Shown here piece after piece: positions 34,335-41,620 of a stretch of DNA of 64,000 nt. Positions within the stretch are counted from its first letter, which is position 1, and each line of letters opens with the position of its first letter. The DNA comes from Pseudomonas sp. P818 (lineage in GTDB: Bacteria > Pseudomonadota > Gammaproteobacteria > Pseudomonadales > Pseudomonadaceae). A program made the translations under genes and the position numbers. The stretch covers positions 180,011 to 244,010 of the forward strand of contig NZ_ATKM01000013.1 in NCBI RefSeq assembly GCF_000418555.1. Reading direction: 5' to 3'. A model generated the notes under the pieces. It did no database searches. It saw nothing but the letters and a program-made list of their open reading frames with translations, and was not told the DNA's origin.

Positions 34335-35737
34335 CCGATCACCCCAAGAAATGGGTTGACATCGCCGCGTCCCCAGCTCGCCTGGCTGGCACAAACCGGG
34401 CAAGACGCCAAGGGTCGGCAGGTCATGGTGCGATCCTCTACGCGGTCAAAGCGGCGAATCCTGTTGTGCGACATGCCCGCAGGACCGCGAAAACCGGTCA
34501 GTCCCTGAATGAGTTCATCGACGGCCGCGCAGGCGATGGCCGTGGTGAACGTGACCACCGCAGGCGCCGGGTCGCCGCCGCCGTCCACATAGGCTTCCGC
34601 CTTACGCCGCTCGAACTCGGCCGGGTCGCTGCGCCGGAGTCCTTCGGCCGCAGCGCGGCGCGGATCGGCTACTCCCAGACACATGAGACAAGGTTTGCCG
34701 GGCCCAATCGTCGACACGCGCCCCGTCATGTCGAAGTCCGCGCCGCTGCGTGCCGCGCGCATGCGCAGGCCCACATCGATCAGCGGGATGCCGTAGTAGT
34801 GCGCCAGGCGGTTGAGCGTCAGCCGCCCCTGATGGTCGTCGGTACAGCCGAAAAGCACGTCGCAGGAGCGCAGCAGATCGCGCAGATCAGGATGGCCGAC
34901 CCACTCCTCTTTGGTGACGACCTGGGTGCCGAGACCCGCGGCGCGAATCTCGCGCGCGAGGATGTCCACCTTGGCCAAGCCGGCGTCCACATCTGCGGTG
35001 CGCGAGCCATGCACGCGGTTGAGATTGGTGACATCAATGGTGTCTTTGTCCATCAGCCCCAGAAAGCCGACGCCCAGCCGCGCCAATAGCATCGCGACAG
35101 CACTGCCCGTGCCGCCGCCCCCTACGACACCCACCCGCAGCCCGCGCACGACTGGATTGAACCCTTGGCCGAAGAGCGCGGCCTGCCGCGCCAGGAATTG
35201 ATCTTCGTCAGCCGCAGCCACCTTGCGCGCGATCTTGATCTGGCTTCCTACCAGCGAGATCGAGGATGCCATGACCGTCTTGCCGGGGGCAGTCCAGAGC
35301 CTGCCCGCGATGGCGTCATCGCGGCCGAACACCATGCTGGCTAGGCCGGAAACGCCCTTGTTGAACGTCGTCCGGGCCAGCTCCGACTCGTTTCGGTCAT
35401 CCTGGTCGGAGAAGAACGCTGCCGCGTTCGGATGCGTGTGTACCAGGCCCGCAACCAAGCCCCGTTCTTTCGCGATGCCGAGAATGCGCATGAAGCCTCG
35501 GGTGGACCATGTGACATGGACAGGCGATGCGGAGACCATTTCATCGGCCGCGACGGGGATGACTTCGTGCGAGATCAATCTGGTGCGAGGCACTCCCGAC
35601 CAGGGGTCTGCCGAGATGTCAGCCTTGCCGAACAGCACGTAGGCGGACGCCTCCGCACCGTTTTCCCTTTGCAGCAGCAAGCGCAGGGCCGCCTCGTGCG
35701 GCTCCAGCAGGACGATGTCCAGAGCGGCCGGCGACAT
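34331..35737 (-). CDS. Fused JAB deubiquitinase-like and E1 (ThiF/HesA) protein
   Basis: This 468-residue two-domain protein has an N-terminal JAB/MPN+ metalloprotease domain with the complete JAMM motif: His100-x-His102, Ser110, Asp113. It could cut ubiquitin-like chains or fusions. Residues 180-468 form an E1-like adenylating domain with the nucleotide-binding GGGGTG (206-211), MDKDTIDVTNLNR (229-241) and a four-cysteine zinc site (Cys350, Cys353, Cys446, Cys449). I see no clearly placed canonical catalytic cysteine. E1 and JAB are usually separate; here activation and removal are in one chain. The start overlaps the stop of the multi-ubiquitin/E2 gene (ATGA). The likely role is in antiphage defence. 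Confidence 0.88.
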   Translation of the reverse strand: MSPAALDIVLLEPHEAALRLLLQRENGAEASAYVLFGKADISADPWSGVPRTRLISHEVIPVAADEMVSASPVHVTWSTRGFMRILGIAKERGLVAGLVHTHPNAAAFFSDQDDRNESELARTTFNKGVSGLASMVFGRDDAIAGRLWTAPGKTVMASSISLVGSQIKIARKVAAADEDQFLARQAALFGQGFNPVVRGLRVGVVGGGGTGSAVAMLLARLGVGFLGLMDKDTIDVTNLNRVHGSRTADVDAGLAKVDILAREIRAAGLGTQVVTKEEWVGHPDLRDLLRSCDVLFGCTDDHQGRLTLNRLAHYYGIPLIDVGLRMRAARSGADFDMTGRVSTIGPGKPCLMCLGVADPRRAAAEGLRRSDPAEFERRKAEAYVDGGGDPAPAVVTFTTAIACAAVDELIQGLTGFRGPAGMSHNRIRRFDRVEDRTMTCRPLASCPVCASQASWGRGDVNPFLGVIG

Positions 35738-36666
35738 CACTTCGCCTCCGCCAGGGCGTGCTCGATGCGCTTGAGCATAGTGTGCAGGCCGTCGATGCCC
35801 GGGCGCCACGCTGTGTTGTGGCGCGACCAGCGCTGCCAGCTGCGGCCCTGGAACGCGTGGGCCTGGTCAGCGCAGGTCGGGTAGCGCCCAACGCTTTGCA
35901 GCGTCAGCCACGGGTCGCAATAGAACATGTCCGGCGCAACATCGGGATAGCCCGGCGGCAGGAGAACGAGCACATCGGCCGTGGCGTGGTTGAGCTTTCC
36001 GGAGGGCAGCGGCAACTGCTTGAAGATGACGCCCGTGTGCGCACCGTCGCTCACCATCTCGAAAGCCACGCCATGGCTGCTCAGATAGCGCTGGTCCGCT
36101 TCGGGCAGCGTGAGCAGCCCCTCAGTGGTGTCACGGATCAGCGTGATGAAGCGCTCGATGCCCGGCTTACCCAGATCGATCAGGTCACCGTCGCGGATCA
36201 GAATGTCCTGGCCCCCGCCACGCACTTCGAGATAGACGTCGTAGGTCTCTGGTGGGACACCGGCCAGCGCCTTGAGCACGCGGCCGCTGATGCTGGGCTT
36301 GCCCCACTCCAGTTGCCGGTCATCGATCGTGAACTTGAGCGCGCGATCAGTCTGGAAGATGACGAAACGTTCCGCACCGCGGCCGCGCAGATCGTAGGTT
36401 TCGTCCAGACGCAGGTCCTCGAACTCGCCAGAGGTCAAAATCGCATAAATGCTGTACTCATCGGCCGGGCGCGATCCGGCGGCCTGAAGGATCTGGCGCC
36501 CGGTCGGCACCGGATCGGAGAGATCGACGTGACGTTCGTGGAGCTGGTCGTCCAGGACGACGATCCGGTAGAGCGCCGCTGGCCGCAGGCTGCGGCCTTC
36601 GCGGATCGCCGCAGCAACATCTTCGACATCGAAGCGGTCATCACCGCTGGTGGTCTGGGTTTGCAT
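35737..36666 (-). CDS. Multi-ubiquitin domain fused to a prokaryotic E2 (Prok-E2_E type)
   Basis: This 309-residue protein contains two ubiquitin-like repeats, roughly residues 32-105 and 108-182. Both end in a similar Gly/Glu-Arg-Phe-(Val/Ile) strand, and both contain a hydrophobic beta-grasp pattern with an ILxA(A/L)AG(S/V)xP helix cap. Residues 185-309 match the prokaryotic E2 family E, with ADVLVLLPPGYPDVAPDMFYCDPWL, YPTCADQAHAFQGRSWQRWSRHNTAW and a C-terminal helix. Candidate reactive residues are Cys (FYC or PTC) and the conserved His. No diglycine ends either repeat. It heads the downstream E1/JAB and DUF6527 genes, with GAGG eight bases before the ATG. It is probably the modifier and carrier of the system. 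Confidence 0.87.
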   Translation of the reverse strand: MQTQTTSGDDRFDVEDVAAAIREGRSLRPAALYRIVVLDDQLHERHVDLSDPVPTGRQILQAAGSRPADEYSIYAILTSGEFEDLRLDETYDLRGRGAERFVIFQTDRALKFTIDDRQLEWGKPSISGRVLKALAGVPPETYDVYLEVRGGGQDILIRDGDLIDLGKPGIERFITLIRDTTEGLLTLPEADQRYLSSHGVAFEMVSDGAHTGVIFKQLPLPSGKLNHATADVLVLLPPGYPDVAPDMFYCDPWLTLQSVGRYPTCADQAHAFQGRSWQRWSRHNTAWRPGIDGLHTMLKRIEHALAEAK

Positions 36667-36764
36667 TTGATTGCCTCATAGGGAGAGCCGTCATCTGCGG
36701 GATTGCAGGTTTTCTAGCCCCTTACTTGGTCAATCGCAGCCCAGCGGCAGACCGGAAAGGTCGA

Positions 36765-39700
36765 TCAAAGTTTTTCTTGTACCCACCCCCCTCCGGGCAA
36801 CTCGCCGCAGAGGAAGAAGTGCGGGCAGCGCGGACAGCTACGAGCCTCGGGCTTAGAGGGGAACTGCCCGGCCTGCATTGCCTGAAAGAAGGTCTGCAGC
36901 TTCTCGCGCCTGGATTCCAGCTTGCGCGACGTGATTTCCATCGGCTGGATGGTTTCGCTGGTAAGGTAGGTCACCTCGACCTGCGCATGTGGTCCATAAG
37001 CCTGGACGGCGGCGAGTTGGAGAATTGTGTACTCAATATCATCGAAGGCGTTCGAGCGCTGCTTGCCCGTCATGACGCGCCGCACCGTGACCCGGCCACC
37101 GGCTCCGTGAGCTACACCATCCGGGGTTACGAGGATCTCGCCCTCGGCCCAACCCAGCGAGATCGGTGGCGCCGGCGCGGCCACGTCACGATTCCGGCTC
37201 TCGATGAGGAAATCGACGAGCCGCTTGCCGATGCGGCGGTAGTCCTCCGCATATCCATGCTCTGTCGCACCCTTGGAGCACCAGGCCTCCTCGAAGCGTG
37301 CAGCCAGCTCGTCGACCGTGGGACTTGTCGTCTCGTGCTCCCGTTTCAACCAATCGAACACGTCGCTCACGACGTTGTGCATCTTCATGAATGCGGTTTC
37401 AGTTCGTCGACCTCCAAGCCTCAGCACGTGCGTGTACAAGAAGCGGCGCGGGCACCGCTCGAAGAGGTTGACCTGGATGTCGGTCCATTGGGGACGCCCT
37501 TGCCATGTGATGGCGAGCGGGGTGCCCGTCGATGTCGAGCCGGCTTGCAACGGCACCGGTACCGGACGAACAAGGAGTCGGTCGATCGGGGCGATAAACT
37601 TGGAGGCGCTACGCGTACGACCATCTGCCTGCCTGCCGTAGGCATACAGCTGCAGCCTATCGCGCGCTCGCGAAAGCGCTACGAAGAACAAGCACTCTTC
37701 TTCCTCGTCGTGGCCGGCCTTCACCGCCTCGATGCCGGTCAGTCCCTCCGAACCATGGATCAGACCGTCCGGAGGAAGACAACGCGGCGGCACGTTGTTG
37801 CGCGGTAGGCCGGACGTTACCATGCCAGGTAAATGAACGACATCGAACTCCAGCCCCTTGCTTCCGTGGATGGTCATCAAGCGCACTGCTTCGATGTTCT
37901 CGGCACTGCGGGGCAACTGGCTCAATCCACGATCCTCAGAGAGCAGAACTAACCGCCTGACGCGATCAAGCAGGCGAACCACTGGCATGCCTTGGCCTCT
38001 TGGCTGCCGGCGACAGAAGTTCAAGAACTGCCAGACAGCCAGACTTTGCATGCGACTCTGCGGATCACCAGCCAAATAAAGCGTCTTCGCGAGTCCGAGA
38101 CCATCGATCGTCCATCCAGCAAGTAAGAGCCAGGGGTCAGTCGATGCGTTCACACCTGCAAAGAGCGCGGACAGGCGAGATAGCGCTTCTCGACTGCCGT
38201 CTGTCAGGCCATCCACTCCGGCGTGTATTGCCAACCAATCCAGCGAAGCTGGATTCGTCGTCCGCAGCCGCTCAATGACCCGCATGACATCCTTCAAGGG
38301 CATTTGGTGCCGAGCCATGGTTGCCACGCGCACCATCGCGGCCGCCCGCGGGTCGGTCGCCAGCGAGAGCAAGGCCAGCAGATCCTTGATTTCCGGCCTC
38401 TCGAACAAGCTGCCCAAGTGCAGCGCGGGAATGCCCCGGGCCTCAAGACCTTCTGCAATGGCGTTCAGGCGCGCATTGGACGCGCACAGCACCGCCTGGC
38501 CACCATAGGCAATGCCCTGCTCGTGCAGGGCCGTGATCGACGCGGCAAGCGCGGAGATTTCATCGTCAGCCGACCCGGCAACGCGAAGCTCAACCCGTTC
38601 TCCTGTGGAGCCGCGGTCGGCCAGCAGGTTCAGCGGCAACGCACCGGCGGATGCTTGCATGCCGCGCGCGAACTCGGTGAACACATCGACGATCCGTTCG
38701 TCGGAGCGATAGTTGACGCCCAGCTGTGCGGCCTGCGCGCCGGGGAAGTCGATCGCAAAGCGCGCGATGTTCGTCGCAGAGGCGCCGCGGAAGCGGTAGA
38801 TGGATTGGCGTGCATCGCCGACAACCCACAGGTTGCGGCCGTCGCTGACGATGGCCTTCAGGAGCCGGACCGAGGCGCGGTTGACATCTTGGTATTCATC
38901 TACCAGTACATGCTCATGGCGAGCACGCAGGGCATCCCTTACCTCGGCGCTGCCCTCGACAAGACGAACCGGCAGCGCGACCAGGTCACCGAAGTCCAGC
39001 AGCTGGCGCGCGGTCAGCAGCCGTTCGTACGCCTCGAAGAGCGTGGCGACCTCCAGGCACTTCTGCGCACGAACCTTCGCGTCCTGGTCGGTCCCTGCTC
39101 GATCCGCCATCGACTGCGCGAGGGCGCGATAGCCTGCTGCATCGACAACCTCATCCTTGGCGCGCGAGATCGCGCTCAGCATGTCGCTTAAATCCAGGGC
39201 CGGGTCCCAGAGGTTGCGATAGTGCTTCAGGTCGAGCCGCGGAAACTCGTCCTCCAGGAGTTCAATGGCCTCCGTCCGGTCGATCAATCGTGGGTCCGGC
39301 GGCAGCGCCAGTCGGTCGTGAAAGCGGCGAACGATGTCCAGCCCGAATGCGTGGAATGTGCCGATCCACATCGCCGCCGCCGCGACAGGATTGCTCGCGG
39401 CAATCCTCTCGCACAGTTCATTGGCCGCCTTGTTGGAGAAGGTGAGTACCAGGATCGTGGTGGGATCGACGCCGTCCGCAAGCAACCCTTCGATGCGACG
39501 AACAAGCGTCCGCGTCTTGCCCGTACCCGGCCCTGCCTGCAGCTGAAACGCCAAGCCACGATGTGCTGCCGCCTGAGCCTGCGTGGGGTCTGGGGTGAGC
39601 GGAGCTGCCACGGCGCCGGCGCCTACGGGGTTCGGCTCTTCGGCCGCTGGCAGCAGCAGTGCATCAAGCAACTGTTGCTGCACCACAGCGAGCGGCGCGC

Positions 39701-40193
39701 CGAAGCGCATCGCGATCGCGTCGGATGTCAGTCCTTCGTTGACATGCAACTCGCGCAACACAGGACGCGGCAGCAGGAACTCGCGCGCGAAGAGGTCCAT
39801 CTTCACTTCACGTCGCTCACGCGCCCCGTAGTCAAGGACACGATCGACGCCCACCGGTGCGTCTTCCAGCGATCGGTCGGGCTCGACATCCACCGTCACC
39901 ACATCGAGCGTGCCACCTTCCAGCACGACATGGCCGAGTTCGTGTGCAATCAAAAACGCGCGCTCGAAGTCTGATCCACGATCCTCGTAGAGGATGCCTC
40001 CAGCCTGACAGTCGAACGTGGCTTTGCCTCCCTTAAGCTGTGGGTCTCCTTCTCGCAGCGCGTACACATCCAAGCCGCGATTTGAGGCTTCCTGAAGCGC
40101 AAACACTAAAGGCCGGGTCGGATCTCCGCCGGCCGCGACGTTCGCACGGTGCAGGCGTTCTGCTTCCAGTCGAGCGGCCTCGGTGGCGTCCAT
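36765..40193 (-). CDS. IrrE metallopeptidase - UvrD helicase - PD-(D/E)xK-like fusion
   Basis: This 1142-residue protein has three parts. Residues 1-180 are an ImmA/IrrE-type metallopeptidase with HELGH at 84-88. Residues 200-820 form a UvrD/Rep helicase with Walker A GPGTGKT (221-227), DEYQD (432-436), GDARQSIYRFRGA and MTIHGSKGLEFDVVH. The C-terminal third resembles AddB/Cas4-like nucleases with iron-sulfur cysteines (FERCPRRFLY and CPRCPHFFLC). The nuclease core looks degenerate: VTVRRVMTGK stands where an IVDYKTG-like motif would be expected. Peptidase plus helicase suggests damage or invasion sensing coupled to DNA processing. It follows the small HTH-like gene by three bases. Confidence 0.87.
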   Translation of the reverse strand: MDATEAARLEAERLHRANVAAGGDPTRPLVFALQEASNRGLDVYALREGDPQLKGGKATFDCQAGGILYEDRGSDFERAFLIAHELGHVVLEGGTLDVVTVDVEPDRSLEDAPVGVDRVLDYGARERREVKMDLFAREFLLPRPVLRELHVNEGLTSDAIAMRFGAPLAVVQQQLLDALLLPAAEEPNPVGAGAVAAPLTPDPTQAQAAAHRGLAFQLQAGPGTGKTRTLVRRIEGLLADGVDPTTILVLTFSNKAANELCERIAASNPVAAAAMWIGTFHAFGLDIVRRFHDRLALPPDPRLIDRTEAIELLEDEFPRLDLKHYRNLWDPALDLSDMLSAISRAKDEVVDAAGYRALAQSMADRAGTDQDAKVRAQKCLEVATLFEAYERLLTARQLLDFGDLVALPVRLVEGSAEVRDALRARHEHVLVDEYQDVNRASVRLLKAIVSDGRNLWVVGDARQSIYRFRGASATNIARFAIDFPGAQAAQLGVNYRSDERIVDVFTEFARGMQASAGALPLNLLADRGSTGERVELRVAGSADDEISALAASITALHEQGIAYGGQAVLCASNARLNAIAEGLEARGIPALHLGSLFERPEIKDLLALLSLATDPRAAAMVRVATMARHQMPLKDVMRVIERLRTTNPASLDWLAIHAGVDGLTDGSREALSRLSALFAGVNASTDPWLLLAGWTIDGLGLAKTLYLAGDPQSRMQSLAVWQFLNFCRRQPRGQGMPVVRLLDRVRRLVLLSEDRGLSQLPRSAENIEAVRLMTIHGSKGLEFDVVHLPGMVTSGLPRNNVPPRCLPPDGLIHGSEGLTGIEAVKAGHDEEEECLFFVALSRARDRLQLYAYGRQADGRTRSASKFIAPIDRLLVRPVPVPLQAGSTSTGTPLAITWQGRPQWTDIQVNLFERCPRRFLYTHVLRLGGRRTETAFMKMHNVVSDVFDWLKREHETTSPTVDELAARFEEAWCSKGATEHGYAEDYRRIGKRLVDFLIESRNRDVAAPAPPISLGWAEGEILVTPDGVAHGAGGRVTVRRVMTGKQRSNAFDDIEYTILQLAAVQAYGPHAQVEVTYLTSETIQPMEITSRKLESRREKLQTFFQAMQAGQFPSKPEARSCPRCPHFFLCGELPGGGWVQEKL

Positions 40194-40196
40194 CGT

Positions 40197-40790
40197 TCAG
40201 TCCGACAGTGCCTTTAGCGTCGCCTGCTGCTCCGGCGTGAGTTGTGAAGTCGCGACAGCTTGGTCGAACGTGATCTGCTCGCCCACACTCGGCTTCACAT
40301 TTGACCGAAAAGCGTGTCCGGAAACCATGCCCGGTGGCCCCTGCAGGTATGCGTTCACAGATTGAACGGTGACACCCAGTTCTGACGCAAGCTTCTCGAC
40401 GAATCGGGCAGGAATGGTGGCAGTACGAATGGCCCGATCGCGCACCCGCATGAGGAAGAGGTTACTGACGTCCAGGCTGCGTGCGAGCGACTTGAAGCTG
40501 CTCGTATTGAGCTTGGTGAACGGATTCGCAACCTCCGCATCGGGCTGCTGGACAGCCCGCTCGAATCGCTGCCAGGCCTTATCAATCGCGCTGTCCGGCA
40601 CTTCGGTCGCCGGAACATCGCCTTCTGGCGCCTCATAAAGCAGATCGATCGAACAGTCGATCAGCGCGGTCGCATGCTGCGGGTACTCCCTAATGTAGCG
40701 TTCAAGCGTTTCCCGGCCATGGTTGGGCTCCATGGAGAACGCCATCAGCACAGATTCCTCGTCTGCAGCGAAAGGCTTTGACGTACTCAT
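40197..40790 (-). CDS. Uncharacterised HTH-like protein paired with a sigma-like factor
   Basis: This 197-residue soluble protein has no membrane segment or signal. The region FKSLARSLDVSNLFLMRVRDRAI ... FVEKLASELGVTVQSVNAYLQGPPG has the spacing of an XRE-like helix-turn-helix at about residues 95-150. The N-terminal half is acidic and helical. It overlaps the sigma-like gene by ATGA and lies three bases before the helicase gene, so all three are probably made together. Its size, acidity and place suggest an anti-sigma or co-regulatory partner, but that is only a hypothesis. I do not recognise a named family. Confidence 0.65.
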   Translation of the reverse strand: MSTSKPFAADEESVLMAFSMEPNHGRETLERYIREYPQHATALIDCSIDLLYEAPEGDVPATEVPDSAIDKAWQRFERAVQQPDAEVANPFTKLNTSSFKSLARSLDVSNLFLMRVRDRAIRTATIPARFVEKLASELGVTVQSVNAYLQGPPGMVSGHAFRSNVKPSVGEQITFDQAVATSQLTPEQQATLKALSD

Positions 40791-41566
40791 GCGTCCTCCT
40801 GCAGAACAGACCTGAGGGTCTTGTAGGCACGGTCGCGGCGATTGCGCACGGTTCTCTCATCGCACTGGAGCATCTTCGCGATAGTCATGATGTTCGGGTC
40901 CTTCGAGTCGATCTGGAAGCCTTGCCGTAGCAAGCCAACGACCCGCCTCTGATCGTCTGGTAATGCGTCAATCGCAGCGTCCAACTCCAACCGGAAAGCC
41001 GGGTCGTCAATTTTTTGAGGGTCGCCTCCGAGGAAGTCGGCCGCTGCTGCCTCGACCTCCGGTGAAATGTCCTGACCCTCATCGTCATCCGTGGACAGCG
41101 GCACTGTAAGGACCGAGGCCGGACCAATCTGCCTCAGCACGGTCTTGCGGAACCGGGCGAATGCTAGGTCGAACCGCACTTCAAAGAAATCCAGCATAGC
41201 GAAGCGGCCGCTGCAGTCCTTGGCAATTCGCTCAGCGAATCGGCTCATGACCTCTTCTCGGATGTCTTGTGCCCCGGCCATACGAGAGTCCGGGATCGAT
41301 GCAAACAGAGACTGCCCGACGCGCTTCATGAGCAGTCCGAAAAGCTGCTTGAACTCGTCCTTTGCGCCTGTCGCATGGGCGCGCCGCAGGAAATATGTCA
41401 GTGCTTCCGACGGCACATAGCCGTCGCTCTTCCTCGACGCGACGGTGAAGGCCTGCAGGCGTGTCGCGGCATCGATCGACTCCAGCCTCTGCAAACAGGC
41501 GTCGATCTCCGGGGGTCGCGCGAACGGCTCCCCGTTTTTATCCTTGCTTCTCAAGGGTTTCGGCAT
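40787..41566 (-). CDS. Sigma-70-like regulator in the defence island
   Basis: The 259-residue protein ends in a region resembling sigma region 4: ALPDDQRRVVGLLRQGFQIDSKDPNIMTIAKMLQCDERTVRNRRDRAYKTLR, with a helix-turn-helix near residues 228-250. The middle (about 85-165) is helical and could be a region 2-like part. The match to standard sigma factors is weak, so it may be a divergent ECF-like sigma factor or a transcription factor with the same HTH. It lies 54 bases after the subtilase gene and is co-translated with the small HTH-like protein. It may control the helicase and ubiquitin-like genes downstream. Confidence 0.65.
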   Translation of the reverse strand: MPKPLRSKDKNGEPFARPPEIDACLQRLESIDAATRLQAFTVASRKSDGYVPSEALTYFLRRAHATGAKDEFKQLFGLLMKRVGQSLFASIPDSRMAGAQDIREEVMSRFAERIAKDCSGRFAMLDFFEVRFDLAFARFRKTVLRQIGPASVLTVPLSTDDDEGQDISPEVEAAAADFLGGDPQKIDDPAFRLELDAAIDALPDDQRRVVGLLRQGFQIDSKDPNIMTIAKMLQCDERTVRNRRDRAYKTLRSVLQEDA

Positions 41567-41620
41567 CGATCTTCTCCTTGCCCGTCAGCCCGCTCTATAC
41601 ATGCGTTCTCTTTTCCACCG

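Noticed and set aside
36667..36764. Possible separate promoter for the ubiquitin-like operon
   Set aside because: TTGACC is present on the minus strand but no -10 box lies at an acceptable distance, so no promoter is annotated.
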